From assembly GCF_000019845.1 (NCBI RefSeq), contig NC_010581.1:3727501-3791500 (forward strand): a stretch of DNA of 64,000 bases, given 5' to 3'. The position numbers and the translations under genes are program-made. The stretch is from Beijerinckia indica subsp. indica ATCC 9039. Its GTDB lineage: Bacteria > Pseudomonadota > Alphaproteobacteria > Rhizobiales > Beijerinckiaceae. Under the pieces are notes generated by a model. It searched no databases. It saw nothing but the letters and a program-made list of their open reading frames with translations, and was not told the DNA's origin. Positions 8,623 to 16,421 of the stretch are shown here, one piece after another; within the stretch, counting starts at the first letter, position 1, and each line of letters opens with the position of its first letter.

Positions 8623-8931
8623 TCAAGGAAAGAAGCTCGATATCGCACCATGTTTCTCGATCCCGGTATAATCATTTTCGTCCCGGGCCTTGGCGAGATC
8701 GTAGGCACGCTGGAGATCAAGCCAGAAGGCGGGATCCTTATCGAAGAACAGGCCGAGACGGATAGCGAGATCGGCATCCACAGCCTCGGCCCCCCGAAAT
8801 AAAGCCGCGATCCGTTCGGAGGGCACACGAAGGGCCGCCGCCAAAGTCGCGCCGCTGATGCCAAGATCAGCGAGATAAATATCTTGCAGGAGCAGACCAG
8901 GATGTTTGGGTTTGCGCGCCGGATTAGCCAT
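8623..8931 (-). CDS. higA: HigA/VapI-family antitoxin-like HTH protein, without a toxin partner
   Basis: The 102-residue protein has the XRE/HigA form: KPKHPGLLLQDIYLADLGIS, then a helix-turn-helix GATLAAALRVPSERIAALF, then RLGLFFDKDPAFWLDLQRAYDL, which is typical of HigA. HigA neutralises the RNase HigB and represses the pair. HigB normally lies immediately upstream, but 8932-9279 holds no frame long enough for it. The gene therefore looks like an orphan antitoxin or stand-alone regulator. The GIEKHGAISSFFP tail is unremarkable. Confidence 0.82.
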   Translation of the reverse strand: MANPARKPKHPGLLLQDIYLADLGISGATLAAALRVPSERIAALFRGAEAVDADLAIRLGLFFDKDPAFWLDLQRAYDLAKARDENDYTGIEKHGAISSFFP

Positions 8932-9279
8932 TGGATCTCGAATAGCTTGAAATGACGATTTTCACGATCGCGTCGCGAAAGGACGCAAAATGATCGTCGG
9001 CGTTACCTTAGAGTTGCTTCTCTTTCAACAGAACCAGAAAACGCTCTCTATCTCTTTGTTTTAACGTATAGTCTTTATGATGAAACCGATCGCTTCCCCT
9101 CAGGGAATAATGCGTGCAAGGCCGTGAGGGAAAAAGACACCCGGTCCGAGTAATTTTTGCATGAGCGTTTTGGGCACAGGTGGTCAGGCCGGCGATTCGC
9201 GAGTATGACGAATTTCGATTAAGACGGCGTGAAATAAATTAGGATTTCTGAACCTTTGCTGTGGCGGAGACCCAAAAGC
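8932..9279. other. Intergenic region without a gene
   Basis: No convincing coding frame is present. The region separates the divergent higA and PBP-activator genes and must hold both promoters, but I could not pick them with confidence. A short frame on the minus strand beginning ...ASFRDAIVK resembles a HigB N-terminus only by a few residues. Confidence 0.5.
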
Positions 9280-10557
9280 ATGATCTTTTTACCGCGTCGG
9301 TGCTGGTCGCCTCGCATCCCCACCCTCTCGCTTTCGCGGCGCCGGGCGTCGAGGTTTCGCGCCGTGCCGGTTCTCGGCGTTTTGGGGTTGGCCGTGGCGC
9401 TCGCTTCCTGCGGCTCGATGCAAAACATGCTGTCCAGCAATAAACCGGCGCCGCAGCCCTCGGTGCCGCCTCCTCAGGCGGCTCCCCCTACCGTTGCCTC
9501 CCTCAATAGCGATATCGGCAGTGGCCCGGTCAAGGTCGCGCTCATCATTCCGATGACGCAAGCCTCTGGCCCGAGCGTCGTCGGCGCATCACTGCGCAAC
9601 GCCGCTGAATTGGCCCTCAATGAGGCGGGTTCCAATGAATTGACTTTGCTCGTCCGCGACGACCGCTCAAGTCCGGAAGGCGCGCGCGAGGCCACGCAGC
9701 AGGCGCTTTCGGACGGGGCCGAACTCTTCATCGGGCCTCTCTTCGCAGCCAATGTGCGTGAGGCCGGCCGTCTGGCGCGGGGGGCGGGCAAGCCGATGAT
9801 CGCCTTCTCGACCGATGCCTCGGCCGCTCAGCCGGGCGTCTATCTTTTGTCTTTCCTGGTCGAAAGCTATGTCGAGCGCATCGTGGATTATGCCGCGTCC
9901 AAGGGCAAGAAATCCATCGCCGCGCTAATCCCCGAGAATGATTATGGCCGGGTGGCCGATGCTGCCTTCCAACAGGCGGCAGCCCAGCATGGCCTGCGTG
10001 TCATGGGCATCGAACATTTCCAGCAGCAGACGCTGGCCGCCGCCGCCCAGAAGATCGCCTCGCTCGGCGACCAGATCGATACACTTTTCATTCCCGAACA
10101 AGCCGATGCCATGGCGACTATGTCGCAAGCTTTGACGACGGCGGGTATCAACTCAAAAAAGGTGCAGATTCTCGGCACTGGCCTGTGGAACGACGCGCGT
10201 GTCCTGAAGCTGCCCGCTTTGCAGGGCGCCTGGTTCGCGGCGCCTGAAAACGGCGGCTTCAATGCTTTCGCCGAACGCTATCGGGCAAAATTCGGCAGCG
10301 ATCCGACCCGCATCGCTACCTTGAGCTATGACGCGGTATCGCTAGCCGCGGCGCTCGCCCATACGCAGGGCGCGCAACGCTACAGCGATAGCGTATTGAT
10401 CAATCGCTCCGGCTTCAACGGGGCCGACGGCCTCTTCCGCTTCCGCCCGGATGGCCAGAACGATCGCGGCCTCGCCGTGCTGCAGATCAATAATGGCACG
10501 GCCATCCCGATGAGCCCGGCCCCCAAATCCTTCAGCGGTACCCCCTCGGCGACGTGA
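9280..10557 (+). CDS. Penicillin-binding protein activator-like lipoprotein (LpoA/Leu-binding fold)
   Basis: The ATG at 9280 has GGAGA nine bases upstream; an upstream TTG at 9256 is less likely. An Arg-rich n-region is followed by LGVLGLAVALASC, a lipobox whose Cys would be lipidated. The mature part is a type-1 periplasmic binding fold: VALIIPMTQASGPSVVGASL, RDDRSSPEGAREATQQALSDGA and GPLFAANVREAGRLA match the LpoA/YraM-like group. Such proteins are predicted to activate peptidoglycan synthases or bind small ligands. About 425 residues. The gene is monocistronic, followed by palindromes and an IS630 element. Confidence 0.8.
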   Translation: MIFLPRRCWSPRIPTLSLSRRRASRFRAVPVLGVLGLAVALASCGSMQNMLSSNKPAPQPSVPPPQAAPPTVASLNSDIGSGPVKVALIIPMTQASGPSVVGASLRNAAELALNEAGSNELTLLVRDDRSSPEGAREATQQALSDGAELFIGPLFAANVREAGRLARGAGKPMIAFSTDASAAQPGVYLLSFLVESYVERIVDYAASKGKKSIAALIPENDYGRVADAAFQQAAAQHGLRVMGIEHFQQQTLAAAAQKIASLGDQIDTLFIPEQADAMATMSQALTTAGINSKKVQILGTGLWNDARVLKLPALQGAWFAAPENGGFNAFAERYRAKFGSDPTRIATLSYDAVSLAAALAHTQGAQRYSDSVLINRSGFNGADGLFRFRPDGQNDRGLAVLQINNGTAIPMSPAPKSFSGTPSAT

Positions 10558-10688
10558 TTCCATCGGGTCATGAAGGATGACCGATTGGACACACTCAAAA
10601 AATGTCGAAAACGAAACCACGGGTCGCGACCCGCGACCTTGGGTATGAGACCCTTGCGCTTCAGACGCGATGCTCTCGATCCAGAAAT

Positions 10689-10730
10689 TAGAGCATCGGA
10701 CTTTCAAATTGAATCCTGTCCGATGCTCTA
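10689..10730. repeat. Small palindromic element with IS630-like ends
   Basis: The arms tagagcatcggac (10689-10701) and gtccgatgctcta (10718-10730) are exact complements around 16 bases (tttcaaattgaatcct), making a 42-base element ending in TA at both sides. The left part, tagagcatcggactttcaa, strongly resembles the terminal repeat of the IS630 element at 27991 (tagagcgtcggattttcaa). It may be a minimal MITE or a remnant of transposon ends. Confidence 0.6.
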
Positions 10731-10743
10731 TCTTTCTGTAAAC

Positions 10744-10789
10744 GCATCAGATTAGTCCCAAAAGTGGGAGCCACTTTTGGGTCTGATGC
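10744..10789. repeat. Two-part intergenic hairpin beside IS630 copy 1
   Basis: An inner stem cccaaaagtgg/ccacttttggg (10757-10767 and 10771-10781) is enclosed by an outer stem gcatcaga/tctgatgc (10744-10751 and 10782-10789), with five unpaired bases on one side. It directly precedes the TA at which IS630 copy 1 is inserted. It resembles the palindromes at 7838 and 17761 in style. Confidence 0.55.
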
Positions 10790-10793
10790 TCTA

Positions 10794-11839
10794 GAGCAAT
10801 TTGTTTGAACGTTGAATCGTTTGGCTTTGCTTGGGGTGTTTTTTGTGATTCCTCCCGTCGAGGAGGATTTTGCCATGCCAGCTCCCCTTTCGCTTGACCT
10901 GCGGCGTCATTTCCAGCGTCTCATTGAAGAGGGCCTGAGTGCGCGCGAAGCGGCCAGGCGCCTGATGATCTCCGCGGCGACGGGCGCGCGGCTTGCCCTC
11001 AAGGTCCGACGTGGGGAAAGCCTCGCTGCCGTCAAATGCGGATGTCCCACAGGGCGGGGTAAGCTGGAGCCCTACAAGTCCTTCCTCATCGAACTGGTCA
11101 CACAAGACCCCGATATCACGCTATTCGAACTGCGCGACGCCCTGGCCCATGCCGAGGGCGTTCAGGTCCATTATTCGGCGATTTCCCGGGCTTTGAAAAG
11201 GCTTGGCTTCACATACAAAAAAAGGCGCTGGTCGCCGACGAACAGCGCCGCGCCGATATCGTCGAAGCGCGCGCCGACTGGACAGAGCGTCGCCAGCCGT
11301 TCATGCAGCAGCGGCCCGAGCGGCTGGTGTTCATCGACGAAACCTGCGTCAAGACCAACCTGACAAGGATCAGAGGCCGCGCACGCCGGGGCCAGCGTCT
11401 GCATGGGACTGCACCCTTCGGCAAGTGGCACACCCAGACCTTCATTGCCGGGCTGACCGGGAACGCCCTGATCGCCCCCTGGGTCATCGATGGCGCCATG
11501 AACGGCGCTGCCTTCGACATCTACATCGAAACCCAGCTCGCGCCGCTGCTCGCTCCCGGCACCGTGGTCATCCTCGACAATCTCAGCACGCACCGCAGTC
11601 CGCCGAGGCGCTGAAGGCCAAGGGATGCTGGTTTCTGTTCCTGCCCGCCTACAGCCCCGATCTGAACCCCATCGAAATGGCCTTCGCCAAGCTGAAAGCT
11701 CACCTCCGCCGCATCGGCGCCAGGACATTCGACCAACTCTGCCAAGCGCTCGCAGACATCTGCGACCTTTTCACCCCCCAGGAATGCTGGAACTTTTTCA
11801 AACACGCCGGATACGTATCAACGTAAATGCAAAGTACTC
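10794..11839 (+). mobile_element. IS630-family insertion sequence, copy 1 (decayed)
   Basis: The element is about 1046 bases, flanked by TA at 10792-10793 and 11840-11841, the target dinucleotide of the IS630/Tc1 group. Its ends form imperfect inverted repeats: gagcaatttgtttgaacgtt on the left and, read inward on the minus strand, gagtactttgcatttacgtt on the right. It holds one transposase gene broken into three frames. The right-hand TA supplies two bases of the stop codon of the neighbouring minus-strand gene. Confidence 0.8.
10875..11826 (+). pseudogene. IS630-family transposase, frame-broken
   Basis: The start is the ATG at 10875 with AGGAGG eight bases upstream. The N-terminal part (MPAPLSLDLRRHFQRLIEEG, helix-turn-helix) runs to an A7 tract at 11217-11223. 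The homologous frame then continues one base back, with VFIDET (first Asp) and VILDNLSTH (second Asp). A second break near 11600, probably a small deletion, moves the frame again to LFLPAYSPDLNPIEMAFAKL (the Glu). The first break could be programmed slippage; the second cannot easily be, so the copy is probably dead. Copy 2 at 28005-28959 encodes the same subfamily. Confidence 0.8.
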
Positions 11840-12510
11840 TAGCCTCGGGTCGGAGGCGGATCATCCGGCGTGACCGGTCGCTGAACCGGGGCTTTGGCAG
11901 GAGGAGCATCCTTCTCCTTTGCTTCCTCCGGCTTTGTCTCCACGCTTGGAGGCACGTTTTCCGCCCTGGGCTTTGACCCGGTCGATGATTGCGGCTTTTC
12001 GCCAAGTGGCCGGTTCTCCATCAGAGCCCCGGTCGTCGCATCAAAGATCACGCGATGCCTGCGGCCGTTCGGCTCCGTGGCCGCTATAATATAGATCTTG
12101 TCCTTGCGGCGCGGAGCCGCGATCTGGCGCAGGCCGAGACGCTCGAGATGACGCTCGATTGTCGCCAAAACGCCCTCCCCGTGGCCACCCGTTCTGCCGC
12201 TCGATGGCCTCGGAACGCTGGACCGGCGACGCGATGGGCCGTCATAAAAGGGAGCCTCCGGCGGTTCCCACGGGCCACTTTGCGGTCCGCCCCAGAGGCC
12301 GCCGCTATCATAGGGCATGTCGCCATCATAAGGGGAGCCATAATCATAGGGCCCGCCATAAGCACGGGGACCGTAAAAAAATTGCGCTTCGGCAGCCGTG
12401 CTGGCGGCAAGGCCCGAAAGCGCAAAAGCCAGGAAAAATCTCCGAAAGGAATGGACGGAAGGCGGACGGAAAGGCCGCAAGCTCGTGTCACCCCTGTCCG
12501 TGTCCCGCAT
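11839..12510 (-). CDS. Secreted protein with PepSY-like core and Pro-rich tail
   Basis: The 223-residue protein has a long basic n-region and a signal peptide (RRFFLAFALSGLAASTAAEA, cleavage before QFFYG). A Gly/Tyr/Pro-rich part (YGGPYDYGSPYDGDMPYDSG) follows. Residues about 115-165 have a small alpha/beta unit, ATIERHLERLGLRQIAA...IYIIAATEPNGRRHRVIFDA, resembling PepSY or related periplasmic modules. The tail is rich in Pro, Lys and Glu. The stop codon TAG falls on the IS630 target TA. Function is unknown; an envelope role is likely. Confidence 0.65.
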   Translation of the reverse strand: MRDTDRGDTSLRPFRPPSVHSFRRFFLAFALSGLAASTAAEAQFFYGPRAYGGPYDYGSPYDGDMPYDSGGLWGGPQSGPWEPPEAPFYDGPSRRRSSVPRPSSGRTGGHGEGVLATIERHLERLGLRQIAAPRRKDKIYIIAATEPNGRRHRVIFDATTGALMENRPLGEKPQSSTGSKPRAENVPPSVETKPEEAKEKDAPPAKAPVQRPVTPDDPPPTRG

Positions 12511-12551
12511 GTTTCGTCCTTCAGTCCATCACGGGGTCGAATGTCCACCCC

Positions 12552-13565
12552 TTAATGATAGCCTTCTCCCACCCGAAGACGGCCCCGAAATGTCCAATAA
12601 ACGAAGATTGTATAACCCAAGATGACCGGCAAGAGGATACTGACGCCGATGAGCATGAATTTCAGGGATTCAGGCGCGCCGGCGGCCTGCCAGAGATCGA
12701 TCGAGTGCGGCACCAGATAGGGATAAGCAGAAATAGCAAGACCCGCGAAACAGAGTAGAAAAATCCCCACCACGCCGAAGAACGGGATGAAATCATCGCC
12801 CCGCCGCAGAGCGCGAAAAACGAGAAACGCCAGAGCCCCCGTCGCGGCCGGCAAAGGCCAGAGATAGAAAATATTAGGCGTCGAGAACCAACGCTCCGCG
12901 ATCGCTGGATAGCGCAAGGGTGTCCAGATGCTTACCACGGCCGCGCAGAAGACGACGGCCAGCAGAAAGGGGAGCGCGAGGCGGCGCGCATGAGCAGCCA
13001 ACCCACCTGAGGTCTTCATCAACAGCCAGCAGCAGGCAAGCAGCCCATAACCCGCGACGAGGCCAAATCCGCACAAGAGCGCAAAAGGGGAGAACCAATC
13101 GAAGGGACCGCCGGCAAAGGCATTGTCCTTGACCGTAATGCCCTGGATCAGACCGCCCAGCACGAATCCCTGCGCCAAGGCGGCAAGCGTCGATCCCCCG
13201 GCAAAGGCGACATCCCAGAATCCGTGCCAGGGCTTTGCCGCCCAGCGAAATTCAAAGGCGACGCCACGCAGGATCAAGGCGAGCAGCATCAGGATGATCG
13301 GAATATAGAGCGCCGGCATGATGATCGAATAGGCGAGCGGAAAGGCGGCGAGCAGACCGCCGCCCCCTAAAACCAGCCAGGTTTCATTCCCGTCCCAGAA
13401 AGGCGCGACGGAGGACATCATGTCATCGCGCGCGGTCTCGTCCCGTGTCGTGAAGAAGAGAATGCCGAGACCGAGATCGAATCCATCGAGAATGACATAG
13501 AGGCCAACGGCGGTGGCCAGAATGCCGGCCCAGATCAACGGCAGATACGGTTCCAAGCCGGTCAT
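12552..13565 (-). CDS. cydB: Cytochrome bd-type quinol oxidase subunit II
   Basis: I prefer the ATG at 13563-13565 (MTGLEPYLPLIWAGILATAV) because GGGAGA lies just upstream; a TTG five codons earlier is also in frame. The 337-residue membrane protein has the CydB signature YVILDGFDLGLGILF and GNETWLVLGGGGLLAAFPLAY, with about eight or nine hydrophobic segments. It pairs with subunit I, encoded 45 bases upstream in the same operon. The complex oxidises quinol and reduces O2 to water in the inner membrane. Confidence 0.9.
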   Translation of the reverse strand: MTGLEPYLPLIWAGILATAVGLYVILDGFDLGLGILFFTTRDETARDDMMSSVAPFWDGNETWLVLGGGGLLAAFPLAYSIIMPALYIPIILMLLALILRGVAFEFRWAAKPWHGFWDVAFAGGSTLAALAQGFVLGGLIQGITVKDNAFAGGPFDWFSPFALLCGFGLVAGYGLLACCWLLMKTSGGLAAHARRLALPFLLAVVFCAAVVSIWTPLRYPAIAERWFSTPNIFYLWPLPAATGALAFLVFRALRRGDDFIPFFGVVGIFLLCFAGLAISAYPYLVPHSIDLWQAAGAPESLKFMLIGVSILLPVILGYTIFVYWTFRGRLRVGEGYH

Positions 13566-13610
13566 GTCATTCTCTCCCAACGAACATCCCAGAAACAGCC
13601 GGTTGTTGAT

Positions 13611-14999
13611 TTAATCACTCAGACTTCTCGCAGCACCGGACAGAGGACGGGACGGCAGGCCTGTTTCGGCGCCAACGACATGAGGTGTCGGCCCCGCATT
13701 GATCAGCCGGTTGATGAAATAGATCCCCGCCGAAAACACGACACCATAGACAAGGACGAAGAGCGCCAGCGAAACCAGAACCGTGTGCATCGTCAAAGGA
13801 GAAGCGGCATCGGCGCTACGCAGAAAACCGGTCACGACCCACGGCTGGCGACCAATTTCCGTCACCATCCAACCGGAGATGATGGCGAGAAAACCAACCG
13901 GCCAGACATTGGCGGCGATGCGCAAGAACAGCCTGTTCCGCATCAGGTCCCCACGCCACCACAAAAATACCCCCCAGGCGACAAATCCGAGCATGGCGAA
14001 ACCGATACCGACCATGAAACGAAAGGCAAAGAAGACTTGTGGCACCGGCGGACGATCGGCCGGAGCGAAATCCTTCAGACTGGGAAAACGGCCGGCCCAG
14101 GAATGGGTGACGATCAGGCTGCCGATATGCGGCAAGGAAAGCGCGTAATCATTGGTCTCAGTCTTTTGGTTCGGCCAACCAAAGAGGATCAAGGGCACGC
14201 CCGCTCCTTCCTCTTCATTTTCCCAATGGCCCTCGATCGCCGCGAGCTTGGCCGGCTGATATTCCGCCGTCTTGAGGCCATGCATATCACCGATGAGAAT
14301 CTGCAAGGGCACCAGCACCACGGCGAGGCCAAGTCCCATGCGCAGCATCGTTTTCGCATGATCGGGAAAGCGGCCCGCGAGAGCAAAACGGGCGCCGACA
14401 GCCACGACGACAAAGGCGGTCGTGATATAGGCCGCGGTCACCATATGAGCGAAACGCAAGGGAAAAGTCGGACTGAAGATGATCCGCAGCCAATCGAGGG
14501 GAAAGGCGATGCCCTCTCGCATTTCATGGCCGACCGGGAATTGCATCCAGGAATTGGCCGCGAGAATCCAGAAGGCGGAAATCGCTGTGCCGATGGCCAC
14601 CATGATCGAGGCGGTCAGATGCAACCAGCCCGGCACGCGCCCCGCCCCGAACAGCATGATGCCGAGAAAGGTCGCCTCCAGAAAGAAGGCGGTCAGCACC
14701 TCATAGGCCATCAAGGGGCCGATAATATTGCCGGCAACGGTGGAGAAACGGCTCCAATTGGTGCCGAATTGATAGGAAAGGACGACGCCCGAAACGACGC
14801 CCATGGCGAAAGAAATGGCAAAGATCTTGGTCCAGAACCGCGCCAGTTCAAGATCCTGGCTACGGCCAGTGATCGCGTGACGCGCCAGCAAAACCGCAAT
14901 GAAGGCGGAAAGGCCAATCGTGAAGGATGGAAAAATAATGTGGAAAGTAATGGTGAAGGCAAATTGCAGACGACTCAAAAGGACGGGGTCGAAAGCCAT
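13611..14999 (-). CDS. cydA: Cytochrome bd-type quinol oxidase subunit I (CIO-like)
   Basis: The 462-residue protein carries the expected haem-ligand regions: His in FTITFHIIFPSFTIGLSAF (about residue 19) and in FPLRFAHMVTAAYITTAF (about residue 185). GWMVTEIGRQPWVV holds the GRQPW quinol-site motif. It is shorter than the E. coli protein, which fits a short Q-loop as in cyanide-insensitive oxidases (CioA). It is the first gene of the cydAB operon. RegBA, also in this window, controls terminal oxidases in other alphaproteobacteria, but no RegA site was identified here. Confidence 0.92.
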   Translation of the reverse strand: MAFDPVLLSRLQFAFTITFHIIFPSFTIGLSAFIAVLLARHAITGRSQDLELARFWTKIFAISFAMGVVSGVVLSYQFGTNWSRFSTVAGNIIGPLMAYEVLTAFFLEATFLGIMLFGAGRVPGWLHLTASIMVAIGTAISAFWILAANSWMQFPVGHEMREGIAFPLDWLRIIFSPTFPLRFAHMVTAAYITTAFVVVAVGARFALAGRFPDHAKTMLRMGLGLAVVLVPLQILIGDMHGLKTAEYQPAKLAAIEGHWENEEEGAGVPLILFGWPNQKTETNDYALSLPHIGSLIVTHSWAGRFPSLKDFAPADRPPVPQVFFAFRFMVGIGFAMLGFVAWGVFLWWRGDLMRNRLFLRIAANVWPVGFLAIISGWMVTEIGRQPWVVTGFLRSADAASPLTMHTVLVSLALFVLVYGVVFSAGIYFINRLINAGPTPHVVGAETGLPSRPLSGAARSLSD

Positions 15000-15386
15000 T
15001 ACACGCTCCCTCTCTCATGTTCTCGTTTGCTTGCCATTCTTGGCCGCGGCACCATCCGCCACTAACCAACCCCTCGCTCATTTTGCACAAGAACGATGAT
15101 CAAGCCAGTTGATTTCTGACTCAGAAGCTCAAGTCGGATTTTTTTGCTTCGTGCCGGAAAGAATGTCTTTCATTATCGCATCAGCTTAAACAAAACCATG
15201 CGACTTTTTAGCAAAGCTTGGCCTCCTAGGCGATCTATACACATCAATATTGTACAGATAATAAAATATTATTATCTCAATAACATGAAAGTTATGCATT
15301 GAAATTGAAAATACGGATTTCATATGTAAATTCGATTGGCGCTTCGCCTTCGACGCTTCATCATTGATGCTTCACTGACCCATAAT
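15000..15386. other. A/T-rich intergenic region upstream of cydA
   Basis: No gene was found. The part 15220-15310 is clearly more A/T-rich than its surroundings (for example ataataaaatattattatct) and may contain the cydAB promoter or a bent-DNA element. No FNR-type TTGAT-N4-ATCAA site was found. Confidence 0.45.
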
Positions 15387-15416
15387 GCAAAAGGCCCGCC
15401 GGAAGAGGCGGGCCTT
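15387..15416 (-). terminator. Intrinsic terminator of the 84-residue secreted-protein gene
   Basis: On the minus strand aaggcccgcc and ggcgggcctt form a perfect GC-rich 10-bp stem with a 6-base loop, followed by TT and then GC. With the paired T residues this gives a TTTT tract at the 3' side. It lies about 85 bases after the stop of the gene at 15500-15754. Confidence 0.75.
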
Positions 15417-15499
15417 AGCAAAAATTTCTGCTCTGTCAGGGAACTCCAGGCTACGTAAAAGCCTTACGCGAGTGATGACGGTCAGAAATAGGCTTTTGT

Positions 15500-15754
15500 T
15501 TATTGATCACCGAACGTGCCGTAACGATTGTTGTAATCATACGGAGCCGGGCCATTATTGGTATAAGACCATGACGGCGACCACCCGGGCTTTGTGGTGT
15601 GATCCTGCTCAGCAGGCTGACTCGCGGGTGCTTGGGCAGAACGGTGAGTCTGGGCATGGCTGGATTGAGCAAAGGCTGTGCTCATGAGAGCCATAACAAG
15701 CGCCGAACCGAGAAGAACATGTTTCACGGCTTCGGACTTCATGATCGTTTTCAT
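15500..15754 (-). CDS. Small secreted hypothetical protein
   Basis: The 84-residue protein begins at an ATG with AGAGGA eight bases upstream. A signal peptide (KHVLLGSALVMALMSTAFA) is followed by a short Gln/Ser/Ala-rich stretch and the tail PSWSYTNNGPAPYDYNNRYG. There is no recognised domain. The aromatic/Asn-rich end recalls small periplasmic proteins of Hyphomicrobiales. A terminator follows it, so it appears to be expressed alone. Confidence 0.6.
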   Translation of the reverse strand: MKTIMKSEAVKHVLLGSALVMALMSTAFAQSSHAQTHRSAQAPASQPAEQDHTTKPGWSPSWSYTNNGPAPYDYNNRYGTFGDQ

Positions 15755-15970
15755 ATCAAAAATCCTCTTGCAGAGCCGATTCGCGAGTCAAACCGCACCG
15801 CACGGAATCGTTCCCTATCAAACCCTGGAACCCAATCAATTGACAATTGGGAAGGCTTGTCAAATCGGCGTGAATGTTGATGCTTCCAAACATCACCCAC
15901 TGGCTCGAAGGCATGAGTGGTGTTGTATTCTCTAGCCGCCTTTGGTTAATATCGCAGGCACGTGCACCCC

Positions 15971-16126
15971 TTAGTGGCGTGCGATCTCCCGAGCGATCTC
16001 AGGAATTTCGGCGTGGCAGAGACCGAGATCGGCCAGTTCCCGTTCCGAAAGTTGGGAAAGTTCGCGCACGCATGTCCGATAGCGGCGCCATTCCTGAATT
16101 TTCTTGGCAATGAATTTCATCGGCAT
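15971..16126 (-). CDS. DUF1127 small Arg-rich protein
   Basis: The 51-residue protein starts at the ATG at 16124-16126 with AAGGA eight bases upstream; the longer frame is not supported. The sequence KIQEWRRYRTCVRELSQLSE followed by RELADLGLCHAEIPEIARE is the DUF1127 pattern. Such proteins are abundant in alphaproteobacteria. Some affect RNA turnover or phosphate and carbon homeostasis, but the role of this one is unknown. Confidence 0.82.
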   Translation of the reverse strand: MPMKFIAKKIQEWRRYRTCVRELSQLSERELADLGLCHAEIPEIAREIARH

Positions 16127-16330
16127 CGGGCCGTTCCTTGCAGTGATCAATGAGCTTTTGCTCACCTTTGATGCACTGCAATATAAACCTCTCCGCACCC
16201 GCTACTACCCGGTTTTTTCACCTGTCAGCCATGCTATGAGTGCATTTCGTGCGCCTGCATGGCCAAATTTCTCAAAAATCGGCAGATCATCAACTTCAGC
16301 AGCTTATCGATTGGGGTCAGTTCCCGAAAC

Positions 16331-16363
16331 AAAAAGAGAGCATGGTCCTGGACCACGCTCTCT
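16331..16363 (-). terminator. Intrinsic terminator of the sugar-transporter operon
   Basis: On the minus strand agagagcgtggtcc pairs with ggaccatgctctct (one G-T pair) and is followed by TTTTT. It lies about 60 bases beyond the stop of the MFS gene at 16422, at the end of the ROK/glucokinase operon. Confidence 0.75.
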
Positions 16364-16421
16364 GCTTTATGTTTTCACGCCTCACGCTGAGAGCGTCATG
16401 GCATTGATAATGATGATAAAA

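Noticed and set aside
8940..9000. Possible HigB remnant upstream of higA
   Set aside because: Only about four residues (SFRD) match and no start or further similarity follows.
13680..15065. 461-codon plus-strand frame opposite cydA
   Set aside because: It mirrors the cydA gene in a GC-rich region, has no family similarity, and cydA is certain.
15111..15135. Possible FNR/CRP-like site before cydA (atcaa-gccag-ttgat)
   Set aside because: The half-sites are in the wrong order and spacing for TTGAT-N4-ATCAA.
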